Assembly (NCBI GenBank): GCA_963790585.1
Contig: CAWBOY010000003.1
Location: forward strand, 434,001 to 498,000
Direction: 5' to 3'
Source of the DNA: CAWBOY01 sp963790585
Lineage (GTDB): Bacteria; Planctomycetota; Planctomycetia; Gemmatales; Gemmataceae
DNA length: 64,000 nt
Shown: in pieces, positions 27,921 to 36,529 of the stretch
How the letters are laid out: each line of letters starts with the position of its first letter
Position numbering within the stretch: the first letter of the stretch is position 1
Notes under the pieces: generated by a model
Databases searched by the model: none
What the model saw: the letters and a program-made list of their open reading frames with translations, nothing else
Told to the model about the DNA's origin: nothing
Position numbers and translations under genes: made by a program

Positions 27921-28079
27921 GTCGCGGCGATTAGCCGGCGGTTGAGCGAAGCGACACCGCTGGGGCGCGTGCGAACACGTCACCTCTTGAGATTTCGACT
28001 TACCTTCGCCGATAAAATCGCGCTCCCCCTAACGCTCCGGCGGTGTCGCTTCGCTCAACCGCCGGCTAATCGCCGCGAC
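27921..28079. repeat. Palindromic repeat C: 40-bp perfect inverted repeat
   Basis: The arms 27921-27960 (starting GTCGCGGCGATTAGCCGG and ending GCGACACCGC) and 28040-28079 are exact reverse complements over 40 bases, with 79 bases between. The interior has no ORF. It sits between two minus-strand genes and looks like a non-autonomous mobile palindrome. Confidence 0.85.
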
Positions 28080-28153
28080 CCCACCGGGAATCGAATGTAG
28101 ATCTGAACTGTTCCGCAATTTACAGCAAGTTGTACTTAGGACCTCCGCCCGAA

Positions 28154-29510
28154 TCACGGCTCACCAATCTCAATCTCCAAGCGAAACCCCGCAGGAAACC
28201 TCTCCCACCAGTAAACACACCAAGGACCAATCGGCACCACGCAGCTGGCCCGAACGTGCCGCGCCCTTGGCCAAATGCTCCTGCACTTTATACTCGAAAC
28301 CCTCTTCCGTCTCACAGTAATGGTGCTCTTCGGAATAGTACGTGTTTGAGACCTCAAGACTGTCTTCCCAGTCTGGACCCAGCCACTCAGCCGAGATTGC
28401 CCGGTACAAAGTGGCCCCGGCGGGAGTGAACTCGATATCTCCAAACACGTACTGCATCGGTAGCGGCACGGGAATCAGTTTGCCTAGCTTAGTCCCGTCA
28501 ATTGTGAAGTGACAGCCTTCCGGGCGATTTTCCGCCTTTCTCGGCAATGCTAGAAATACGGGATCGTCTCGCAGCAAGGTGCGGACCTCATCAACGGTAG
28601 CTTGGTCGATAACTCTCAACCAGTTGTGGCGTAGGCAGGACTCATAACCGTGACGATATTCTTCCACGGAAATTGTTATGCCATACTCTCGCAGTTCTCT
28701 CGAGGCGATCCACCAAGGAGACTCATCGAATTCTAGTCTAGTCGGACCGTTTTCCAGGTACGCGAGCAGTACCCACTCCGCGAACGAAATGTTGTGAATG
28801 TTGAGGATTTGTTGTAACCGATGGAGGGTTGCATTGGCGAGTCTCCTTAAGTAACTATTCTCGCCATCGCTTGCAGTGCGACCCCGCCAATGCATACGCT
28901 CCTCCACGTCGATGCGGTACCCCTCCGGAAACCTTCGCCACCACTGGACACGCCACGGGCCGATAGGCGTCGGTCCGGTGACATGGACAACTTCGTCGCG
29001 GCTACGAAACTCTTCCATGGCCGTGATGGCCGCCGACCGGGATTGAAAATAATGAGCCGTCTTTTCGCGGGCCAAATCGGGCCAGACGAAGGGGGCTCCC
29101 GTGGTTGGCCAGCCGAATAACCTTCGGTGAATGGCCGCTCCAGCTTCCGTGAAATCGAGAGATCCCACATTTGGGAGCGGGCCATAGACGGGGCCAAGCA
29201 CTCCACCCTTTTCAAGATCATCAGCGATCTTTTTAAGGCTAGATTCGTTGTGAATTTGCAGCCAGCCCCGTTTCAGGCATTCCGTCAAGGCGACGCGAAA
29301 TTCTTCTTCGGCCGCCTTGTTACCACCAAAGGTATAGTCCTTCCAGGCTGTTGTGGCTGGTATGTCCGTGAAGGGATTCGTGAGACCGTAATGGATGGAC
29401 TTAAAAAGGGCAGACATTGCGTTGGTCATGCCCAGTTCGGAACAGATTTTGGCGCGGCCGCGTTTTCGCTCGGCCTGGGCTTCAGCCTGAGCGGGTGTGA
29501 GATCTGGCAA
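28154..29510 (-). CDS. Protein with tandem duplicated domain, frameshifted near the 3' end
   Basis: About 452 residues of unrecognised family. The protein is an internal duplication: 'CLKRGWLQI' matches 'CLRHNWLRV', 'LDFTEAGAAIHRRL' matches 'IEFTPAGATLYRAI', and 'PIGPWRVQWWRRFPEGYRIDVE' matches 'PIGPWCVYWWERFPAGFRLEIE'. The last match lies in another frame, so a shift occurs near 28258 and the gene ends at 28154 rather than in the unrelated tail of the uncorrected frame. The span is one base over a multiple of three. No signal peptide and no membrane segment; probably cytosolic. It might be an immunity-type or DNA-associated helix-rich protein, but I cannot say which. Confidence 0.65.
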
Positions 29511-29775
29511 GGAAAGTGTGTGTGAGCGGTGAAACGTAGATCATTGACCGCGATTCGCACGAACAACCGTGTTACCGCTGGCCTGATCTCGTGGCTCACG
29601 GGATTAGGATACTCTGTCACAAGTGGGAGATCAAGGGATTCGGGCATCCGTTTGAGAGTGTCAGGCCTCAAAGGCTGTCCGAAGAGCCACATCCCCTACC
29701 CAGGGTGCGCTTCAAGGCCCCGGGTAGGGTGGCGAGATTTTCCTGAGAGCCTGAAGAGATCACAGCCTTCGCCGA

Positions 29776-29997
29776 TCAAGTCTTCCCATTCTGGCTGGCG
29801 AGGTCCTTCCCCGCGATCGCTTTCACGACGAATTCCGTCATCTCGTCCGCCTGGATCGTCACCAGAGGGGCGCTCTCACTTAACGGCGGTTTAATTTTCG
29901 CCTGCGGATTCGTCTCCGCTTTCTGCGTCAGGACAGTGACTTCGTCGAAGACGAACGTCATTATGGGCTTCGGCTTCTGGTCGGTCCTATCGCTCAT
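29776..29997 (-). CDS. Small hypothetical protein
   Basis: 73 residues beginning 'MSDRTDQKPKPIMTFVFDEV' with AAGGTGAG upstream of the ATG. The composition is that of a real short protein, with 'PLVTIQADEMTEFVVKAIAGKD'. No family recognised. It stands alone between the duplicated-domain gene and a repeat A element. Confidence 0.5.
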   Translation of the reverse strand: MSDRTDQKPKPIMTFVFDEVTVLTQKAETNPQAKIKPPLSESAPLVTIQADEMTEFVVKAIAGKDLASQNGKT

Positions 29998-30108
29998 GGC
30001 TCACCTTATCAGCAGTGGTTGCTGGTAGATCACATGCTCATCGTAGTGGAACTGGATATAGTATAACCCGCGCTCAGGAATGAGATGAAAGGAAAGCGTA
30101 TACAAAAG

Positions 30109-30172
30109 GCTGAAGCGTAAGCGAAGGGTGTTTTGTATATACAAAATACCCTTCGCTTACGCTTCAGGCTCG
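30109..30172. repeat. Palindromic repeat A, copy 1
   Basis: CTGAAGCGTAAGCGAAGGGT followed by GTTTTGTA at 30110-30137 pairs with 30140-30167 with one mismatch, giving a 28-bp hairpin with almost no loop. It lies just after the 3' end of the DUF1501 gene. The same arm occurs at 35185-35260 and, as a fragment, at 26890-26912. Confidence 0.8.
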
Positions 30173-30197
30173 GAAAGCGCTCCAGATTGCATGACGA

Positions 30198-31469
30198 TTA
30201 GACGAGCTCACTAACCACTTCGCGCTCGTCGAGGATGTACATCGGCCGGCCGCTTTGGTTGGTGAAAGTCATCGACGGGTCGATGCCCATCGCCTGGTAA
30301 ATCGTGCTAAGAACTTGCGACGGGACGTACTTGCGATCCTTCGGGAACTCGGCGCGGGCGTTGGTGGCGCCGATGGCTTGCCCCATCTTGAGGCCGCCGC
30401 CGGCAATCAAGGCCGACATCGCGGGGGACCAGTGGTCGCGGCCTGCCTGCGTGTTGTTGATCTTGGGCGTGCGGCCAAATTCGCCCCAGACGACCGTCGT
30501 CACATCGTTTTCCATGCCGCGATCATGGAGATCTTGGATCAGGTTGGCAATGCCGCGATCGAGCATCGGCAGTTGTGTTTTCAGCTGCGGGAAGTTGCTG
30601 CTGTGGGTATCCCAGCCGCCGTAAGCGAGCGTGATGCAGCCGACGCCGGCTTCGATCAGGCGTCGGGCCGTCAGAAACTGTTCGACGCCCTTGTACCGGT
30701 CGCGCGACCGTGGCTCTTCACGGGTCAGGTCAAGTGCCTTGCGCACGGCGCCGGAAGCGACCATATCGAAAGCGCGGGCGTTGAAGCTATCCATGCCCTT
30801 CATCGTGCCGGTCGCGTCGATATCGCGGCGGACGGAGTCAAACGATGTCAGCAGGTCCTTGCGATCGTCGACGCGCTTGCTGTCGACGCCATTGGCAAGG
30901 CGCAGGTTCTGCAGGCCGGGGCCGTCGGGGGTGAAGGCACGGTGCGAGACACCGAGGTAACCCGGTTCGCAGCCGACCGACATGCCGCGCAGGCTGACGA
31001 AAGGAGGAATATCTTTGGTTTGTTCGCCGCGCAGCTTCGAGACGACAGAGCCGAACGAAGGGTGGTGGGCGGTGCGATTGATGTTTTCGCTATAGCCGGT
31101 CATCACCTGGGAGTCGGAGTGTTCATCAACCGCGACGAGCGAGCGAATGATGGAAAGTTTGTCCATCATCTTGGCCTGCTGCGGGAAATGCTCGCAGATC
31201 TGGATGCCGGGAACGTTGGTGGCGATCGGCTTGAACTCGCCGCGAAATTCGGCGGGAGCCTCAGGCTTCATGTCGTACATATCGATGTGCGACGGTCCGC
31301 CAGGTAAGTAAATCATGATCGCCGACTTGCGGCTAGTCGAGGCAGCCTTGGCCTGGGCTTCGAGCATGCCGGCCAGGCTCAAACCAGCGCCGAAGGCACC
31401 GATACGAAGGAAGTTGCGGCGCGAGATGCGATCGCAAAACCGAGCGCGGTTTCCCCAAATTGTCAGCAT
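30198..31469 (-). CDS. DUF1501 (sulfatase-like) Tat-exported protein
   Basis: 423 residues. The N-terminus is a twin-arginine signal ('RISRRNFLRIGAFGAGLSLAG'). The body has the DUF1501 landmarks: 'IMIYLPGGPSHIDMYDMKPEAP', 'IIRSLVAVDEHSDSQVMTGY', 'LAYGGWDTHSSNFPQL' and 'VVWGEFGRTPKINNTQAGRDHW'. DUF1501 proteins are related in fold to alkaline phosphatase/sulfatase enzymes and are greatly expanded in planctomycetes, usually beside a cytochrome-bearing DUF1549/DUF1553 protein. No such partner is present here, so it appears to be a solitary copy. Substrate unknown. Confidence 0.88.
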   Translation of the reverse strand: MLTIWGNRARFCDRISRRNFLRIGAFGAGLSLAGMLEAQAKAASTSRKSAIMIYLPGGPSHIDMYDMKPEAPAEFRGEFKPIATNVPGIQICEHFPQQAKMMDKLSIIRSLVAVDEHSDSQVMTGYSENINRTAHHPSFGSVVSKLRGEQTKDIPPFVSLRGMSVGCEPGYLGVSHRAFTPDGPGLQNLRLANGVDSKRVDDRKDLLTSFDSVRRDIDATGTMKGMDSFNARAFDMVASGAVRKALDLTREEPRSRDRYKGVEQFLTARRLIEAGVGCITLAYGGWDTHSSNFPQLKTQLPMLDRGIANLIQDLHDRGMENDVTTVVWGEFGRTPKINNTQAGRDHWSPAMSALIAGGGLKMGQAIGATNARAEFPKDRKYVPSQVLSTIYQAMGIDPSMTFTNQSGRPMYILDEREVVSELV

Positions 31470-31776
31470 TGGCAGTACCCCTGAGAGAGAAGGCGAACAA
31501 CCGACGGTGGGACCACTCCGATGACCAGAGCGGCAGTAGCGGGAAGGACGGTTACAGACAGGTCAAGACTAGCCGAAGAATCAGGGCGGAGCAAGAGTCA
31601 TTTTCATGGTTCTCTAATAAACTTTAGCAAAAAATGGCCGCAAACCGTTTTATCTTGGCGAGCCGGGAGCGTAAGAATTGCACCCAACATTCAGAGCTTG
31701 ACCCTCTTACCTATTCAACTCTATCATCTTGCCACGCTGGATTTCGCCGACGCCTTATCCCCTACGAGGTCCGCTC
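31470..31776. repeat. Gene-free stretch with a fragment of repeat B
   Basis: About 300 bp between two divergent genes, so both promoters should lie here. At 31652-31675 is a single arm of repeat B (ATCTTGGCGAGCCGGGAGCG, then TAAG), identical to parts of the complete copy at 20950-21073. Nothing else is recognised. Confidence 0.6.
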
Positions 31777-33375
31777 ATGGAAGAGCAGCCAACGCCCCTC
31801 ACGGTCGACCGACAGGAATGGAAGCCGATCTTTATTCTCCTTTTATTGGCGAGCTTGCTCCGTCTTTGGCAACTAACGCACACGGAAGTCATCGCCCGCG
31901 ACAGCATTCATTACATCCGCTTCGCTTGGCGTCTCGAGCGTGAACCGACGGCCAAAGTTTTGCGGACCTCGTTTCAACATCCCGCTTATCCCGCGGCCGT
32001 GTGGGCGATGTCCTATCCCGTCCGTTTCTTGATGCCTGGCGACCTGGCCGAGGTGATGCAAATCAGCGCTCAACTTGTGAGTGCTTTCTGTAGCATCCTG
32101 CTCATCGTGCCGCTCTATTTTCTTGGCCGTGAGCTATTCGCGCAGCGCGTCTGTTTTTGGGCGATTTTATTGTTTCAATGCTTGCCCGCGACCGGGCGGC
32201 TGATGGCCGACGGCTTGACGGAGCCGATGGTCCTATTGTTTGTCTCGACCGGCCTTCTCGGCGCGGCGCGCGGGCTGCGAACGGGAAGTGTCGCCTGGTT
32301 CGCGGTTGCTGGATTCGCCGGAGCGCTGGCCTATCTGACTCGACCCGAGGGTTCATTGCCGATCGGCGTGGCAGGCCTGCTGTTGACGATCCTGTGGTTG
32401 CTCGGGAAAGCGCAGGGTGGTTTCAAGCGTTACCTACTCAATGGGACGGCTCTCTGTGTCTCGGCGCTGATTCTGGCGTTGCCATATATGCTTACGATCG
32501 GCGGCTACAGCATCAAGCCAACTGCGAATCAGCTTCTGGACGCTGCCAAAGAAGCCGTTGCGGCCCCAACGGTTGAGGCTGGTTTATTGCCGTTCGCGGT
32601 CTGGATTCCGGGCTGGAAACCTCGGATCACGGGCACCTGGCCCTGGGCCATCCAGACCTTTGGCCTCGTGCTCATGCGCGGGTTCTTCTACGTCTTCTGG
32701 ATTCCAGCCCTGTTGGGATTGATCTACACTTGGCCACAAAAGCGGAATCAACCGTCGGCGTGGTTGCTCTGGCTGACGATGGCGATCTTGGCGGGATTCT
32801 TGTTGCGCGTCGCGGCGCGTTTTGGCTACTTATCGGATCGCCATACAGTCTTAATTCTCATGCTTGGGCTCTTCTGGGCCGTCGAGGCGATCCTATGGGC
32901 AATTGACGCTGCAAAACAGCGCTGGCCCTCCGTTTCGCAGGCAGCGCCAGCGCTGCTGGCGCTTTTCTGCGTCATTCCCCTGGTCAAAACATTGGAGCCC
33001 TTGCACGGCGACCGCACGGGCTTCCGAGAAGCTGGCCATTGGCTTGCCTCCCATGCGCAGCCCGACGAAAAAATCCTCGACCCGTTCTGCTGGGCCGACT
33101 ACTACGCGGGCCGTGCTTTTCGGCCCGAGACAACCGTGTCGGAAAAGGCCCCGGTCCGTTACGTCGTCGTCGAAGAAGGTATAAGCGGCCATTCGCACAT
33201 GCCGGAGGTCGAACAGGCGAAAGAGGTCGCGCGCAGGGGCATGTGGTGCAATCATGGAAAGTGCGCCGTGGTCAGGTCGTGGTTTACGAGGTGGGGAATT
33301 GAGACCCTGCGCGAAAGGAATGGCGCCTTTCGCTCCTCGAAAGGCCATCTTTTGCGAAACGAAAGACGACAATGA
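31777..33375 (+). CDS. GT39-like membrane glycosyltransferase
   Basis: 532 residues from the ATG at 31777 (CGAGGT upstream); the frame extends 16 codons earlier without signal. It is an integral membrane protein with about ten hydrophobic segments and the usual layout of the ArnT/PMT (GT39, 'dolichyl-phosphate-mannose mannosyltransferase') group: an acidic residue in the first periplasmic loop ('VIARDSIHYIRFAWRLE'), an 'HPAYPAAVWAM' just after it, and 'YLTRPEGSLPIGVAGLLL' in the middle. Such enzymes transfer sugars from polyprenyl-phosphate donors to lipid or protein acceptors on the outer face of the inner membrane. Acceptor unknown. Confidence 0.8.
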   Translation: MEEQPTPLTVDRQEWKPIFILLLLASLLRLWQLTHTEVIARDSIHYIRFAWRLEREPTAKVLRTSFQHPAYPAAVWAMSYPVRFLMPGDLAEVMQISAQLVSAFCSILLIVPLYFLGRELFAQRVCFWAILLFQCLPATGRLMADGLTEPMVLLFVSTGLLGAARGLRTGSVAWFAVAGFAGALAYLTRPEGSLPIGVAGLLLTILWLLGKAQGGFKRYLLNGTALCVSALILALPYMLTIGGYSIKPTANQLLDAAKEAVAAPTVEAGLLPFAVWIPGWKPRITGTWPWAIQTFGLVLMRGFFYVFWIPALLGLIYTWPQKRNQPSAWLLWLTMAILAGFLLRVAARFGYLSDRHTVLILMLGLFWAVEAILWAIDAAKQRWPSVSQAAPALLALFCVIPLVKTLEPLHGDRTGFREAGHWLASHAQPDEKILDPFCWADYYAGRAFRPETTVSEKAPVRYVVVEEGISGHSHMPEVEQAKEVARRGMWCNHGKCAVVRSWFTRWGIETLRERNGAFRSSKGHLLRNERRQ

Positions 33376-33513
33376 TTGAATCCGCCTTGACATCAACACG
33401 GCCTCTCGGCATAAGAATCGCCTCTTTCGACCAGACAGCGGGGCGAACAGAAGCCGGGGACGATCCGGCGTCAGGGGGTTGGGCACCCTCGACGCATTGG
33501 AGCGGGAGACCGT

Positions 33514-34164
33514 ATGGGGCGATTCAGGATTCTCTGTTGCATCGGAGCGGTGACGCTGGCGTTAGGCGGTTGCGCCTACAGCGGCCCCCTGCAAGACAAT
33601 CCGCTTCCTATTCGCGGTCAAATAGCCGCTTGTTGTGACAACCCGATGTATGTCCCGTTTGGCCCGCGTTCCTATGGGGTGGTCTTCGAGCGATGTCTCG
33701 ATGTAGTCGACGACTATTTCAAAGTCGCTTTCTCGGACCGTTATGATGGTCGCATCGAGACAATCCCCCAGATTGCGCCGGGCCTTGGGCAGCCCTGGAA
33801 GCCTGGAAGCCCCGATCTTTATCAGCGCTTGTATGCTACGTTGCAGACGGTGCGCTTCCGCGCGGTCGTCCTGATCGTGCCGGCGCATGATGGCGGCTAT
33901 TTCATTGATGTCAAGGTCTACAAAGAGCTGGAAGATCTCGATCGGCCGTCCAAAGCGCGCGTCGCCGCCATCTTCCGAAACAACAATGCGGTCGAGCGCC
34001 AATACGAAGTGATCGACGAGACAACTTACGAGCCGACCTGGATCCCAATCGGTCGCGATGAGAAGCTCGAACAGGAAATCCTCGGACGAATTTCGTTACT
34101 CGACCGAGCGGAACCGAATACGGTGCTGAAAGCGCTGACACAACCCGTGTCGCATCCGAAATAA
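33514..34164 (+). CDS. Lipoprotein, function unknown
   Basis: 216 residues with a clear lipoprotein signal (lipobox 'LALGGC'). The mature part has 'CDNPMYVPFGPRSYGVVFERCLDVVDDYFKVAF' and ends with 'TYEPTWIPIGRDEKLEQEILGRI'. Similar short lipoproteins occur widely in planctomycetes without known function; they are probably envelope-located. It lies 138 bp after the glycosyltransferase on the same strand. Confidence 0.7.
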   Translation: MGRFRILCCIGAVTLALGGCAYSGPLQDNPLPIRGQIAACCDNPMYVPFGPRSYGVVFERCLDVVDDYFKVAFSDRYDGRIETIPQIAPGLGQPWKPGSPDLYQRLYATLQTVRFRAVVLIVPAHDGGYFIDVKVYKELEDLDRPSKARVAAIFRNNNAVERQYEVIDETTYEPTWIPIGRDEKLEQEILGRISLLDRAEPNTVLKALTQPVSHPK

Positions 34165-34333
34165 TCCGTTCATGGGTTCGCGGTAAACTTCCCCAAGCAA
34201 GTCAAATCTTGAACGTTGTTTCCCAACGCGAGTCACTTCGTCGCGACCGAATTGGCCTTTCCTTGACATCGAACACTCTGTTATCACGCCGCCGAGTGGG
34301 ATACCGTGTCGCGGGTCCAAGATGGAGGACGTG

Positions 34334-35170
34334 ATGAAGCATTGGCCATTAGCTACGGTCTTCGCGGTGGCGTTGCTGGCGGCGCGAGCGCCGGCCCAAG
34401 AGGCGGTCCGGTATCGCTGGCAAGCGGGGCAAGTCTTGGTCTACAAAGCTGAGCAGGCAACGTTGTCCACCGAAACGGTAGCCGACAGCAAAGTCGAGCT
34501 GCGAACCTCGATGAAACTGACCAAGCGCTGGCAAGTGATGAGCGTAGCGCCGACTGGCGTGGCGACCGTTCAACTATCGTTGCTCGCTCTGCGCTACGAA
34601 ACAAAGAGCACTAACTCGGACCTTCTCGTCTTTGATTCGGCCGAGCCGGACAAGAGCACGCCCGAGCTGACCAAGCAGCTATCCAAATTCATCAACGCAC
34701 CGCTTGCGACCCTCTTGATCGACAGTCAGGGTAAGGTGATCGAGGTCAAGGAATCGAAGTTCGGCCCAGCTAGCCGCTATGAAAATGAGCCGCCCTTCGT
34801 CGGCGTGTTGCCTACCGTGGCCCTGACGAAGGGGACCAAGTGGGAACGAGGCTACCAAATCACGCCGGAGTCTGCTGGCGCCGCGGCTGATAAAGTTGCC
34901 GCGGCCCAGACGTATGTTTGCAAAGAATTGACAGGATCCTTGGCGACGATCGTGCTTACGACCGAGGTCAAGGCGCCGCCGAAGGACGCGGCTTCTCTCG
35001 TCCCGCTACTCGGCGTCCAACCCGAGGGCGAATTTGTGTTCGACCTCAAAGCCGGCCGCTTGCAGAGCGCTTCGCTGAAAATTGATAAGCAAGTGAAAGG
35101 CTACCCGACGCCGGAAGGGGTTTATCGCTTTCAGAGCACCTACAGCGAACAATTCGTCAGCGATCGATAA
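34334..35170 (+). CDS. Secreted protein, DUF6263-like
   Basis: 278 residues from the ATG at 34334, preceded by GGAGG at 34324-34328; an earlier in-frame ATG at 34322 overlaps that site and is less likely. A signal peptide ends in 'AARAPAQ'. The mature part ('VRYRWQAGQVLVYKAEQ', then 'KLTKRWQVMSVAPTGVATVQLSL' and 'LLIDSQGKVIEVK') resembles DUF6263-type periplasmic beta-rich proteins. Role unknown. A repeat A element lies 15 bases downstream. Confidence 0.7.
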   Translation: MKHWPLATVFAVALLAARAPAQEAVRYRWQAGQVLVYKAEQATLSTETVADSKVELRTSMKLTKRWQVMSVAPTGVATVQLSLLALRYETKSTNSDLLVFDSAEPDKSTPELTKQLSKFINAPLATLLIDSQGKVIEVKESKFGPASRYENEPPFVGVLPTVALTKGTKWERGYQITPESAGAAADKVAAAQTYVCKELTGSLATIVLTTEVKAPPKDAASLVPLLGVQPEGEFVFDLKAGRLQSASLKIDKQVKGYPTPEGVYRFQSTYSEQFVSDR

Positions 35171-35184
35171 TAATTATTTTATTA

Positions 35185-35260
35185 CCGAGCCTGAAGCGTA
35201 AGCGAAGATTATTTTGATTATAAAAATACAAAATGCCCTTCGCTTACGCTTCAGGCTCGG
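35185..35260. repeat. Palindromic repeat A, copy 2
   Basis: CCGAGCCTGAAGCGTAAGCG followed by AAG at 35185-35207 is the perfect reverse complement of 35238-35260 (23 bp). It lies between convergent genes, where its hairpin may also stop transcription from both sides. Confidence 0.85.
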
Positions 35261-35277
35261 CAAGAGTGTCGATCGCT

Positions 35278-36390
35278 TTACCACCGATATGTCGCCCGCA
35301 ATCCCACAAATGGCCCACTGCCGACGTCGACGCGATCGGTCTGCCGGTCGCTGAACGACGAACCTTCGTAATAATAGCGATCAAAGACATAACCACCGGA
35401 CAGATCAATGGAGATATTCCGCGTCGGCTGCCATTGCACGCCGCCGCTGACGCGGCTGTCGTAGGAGTAAAAGCGCGAATTGTTGTCTTCACGGTCTGCC
35501 AAGGCATACGCCTCACTCTCCATGTCAAAGGCGACATAGATTTTCAATGGTTTCGCCACGCGATAGGTCACCCGGCCTCGAACCGTGGTCAGAAGCATGT
35601 AGGACATATCAATCGTCAAATCGTCGATCGGTCGATACATGATCGAAAATGGCAAACCAATCAACGCGCGAAAATTGTCCGTCGGGTTCCACAGATACGC
35701 CACTCCCGGCACGGGAAAATTGAGTTCGCCCGTGGGAGAATACGACAGAGTAAAGAACCAGTAATCGCGCTCGCCGTGGGGTAGGAGGAAAAAGGCGTTC
35801 ACGCCAGCGTTGATTTCGTTAATGCTATGAAACGGCTTATCACTATCGGAACCGAAATTGACGCTGCCGCCCGCTATCCAGCCATTATCAAAGGTGTGTC
35901 GGTAGCTCGCGCCAAAGCGAATGTTCCAGAGATCCGCCGGGAACGACATCGGCGGATGCGGCAACAGGGCGCCCGTATTCAAGATCTCCGAGCGAACACT
36001 GGTGTTGAGAGACAACGCATCGCCGCCCGCCACCCAGAGCGGGCAAGAGAATGAAAGATCCTCGCGCACCACGGACAGATTGGTGTTCTGCCCCGTCACA
36101 GGAGCGCTCGGCAACCAGAGTACACGATATTCCGCGCACGGCACCATCGGGGCCAACAGGCCCAGAGGTCCCATTCTTTGCGTTGAGCCTGGCTCGTTTA
36201 GATCGGCAAGTCGTGCAGGCACATCGTCGGGTGCAGGCAACTGCGGCGCCATTGCGGGCAACGGTTCCACGGGCGGCTGATAGGAAGTCAGGGCAGGGGC
36301 GGAGTCCGGCGCAGATTGGGCAGTAGTTCGGTCAGAGAGACAAAAGCAGGCAACGACGAACACTACGATTCGGAGCGCACTGGTAGACAT
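35278..36390 (-). CDS. Outer-membrane beta-barrel-like protein (DUF6268-like)
   Basis: 370 residues with an N-terminal signal peptide ('VVFVVACFCLSDRTTAQ'). After a proline-rich linker, alternating aromatic beta-strands follow ('FGASYRHTFDNGWIAGGSVNFG', 'YWFFTLSYSPTGELNFP', 'ISIDLSGGYVFDRYYYEG') and the chain ends in 'VGLRATYRW', an aromatic C-terminus typical of outer-membrane barrels. The pattern matches DUF6268, a family found in planctomycetes and related groups. Probably an outer-membrane protein; function unknown. Confidence 0.75.
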   Translation of the reverse strand: MSTSALRIVVFVVACFCLSDRTTAQSAPDSAPALTSYQPPVEPLPAMAPQLPAPDDVPARLADLNEPGSTQRMGPLGLLAPMVPCAEYRVLWLPSAPVTGQNTNLSVVREDLSFSCPLWVAGGDALSLNTSVRSEILNTGALLPHPPMSFPADLWNIRFGASYRHTFDNGWIAGGSVNFGSDSDKPFHSINEINAGVNAFFLLPHGERDYWFFTLSYSPTGELNFPVPGVAYLWNPTDNFRALIGLPFSIMYRPIDDLTIDMSYMLLTTVRGRVTYRVAKPLKIYVAFDMESEAYALADREDNNSRFYSYDSRVSGGVQWQPTRNISIDLSGGYVFDRYYYEGSSFSDRQTDRVDVGSGPFVGLRATYRW

Positions 36391-36529
36391 TGCCGTCTCA
36401 TTTCTTCGTGGGCTTTGGTTAGTTAACTCGGCTCAGGCGGCGCGAACAATCGATCAGCCAGGATATGCGGCGTATAATCGTGGGGCAGAAATGAGACAAT
36501 ATCAATGCCGACAAGTATTTACAGTATTC

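Noticed and set aside
30255..31307. Long open frame on the plus strand opposite the DUF1501 gene
   Set aside because: It is the complement of a well-supported gene and its sequence has no family resemblance.
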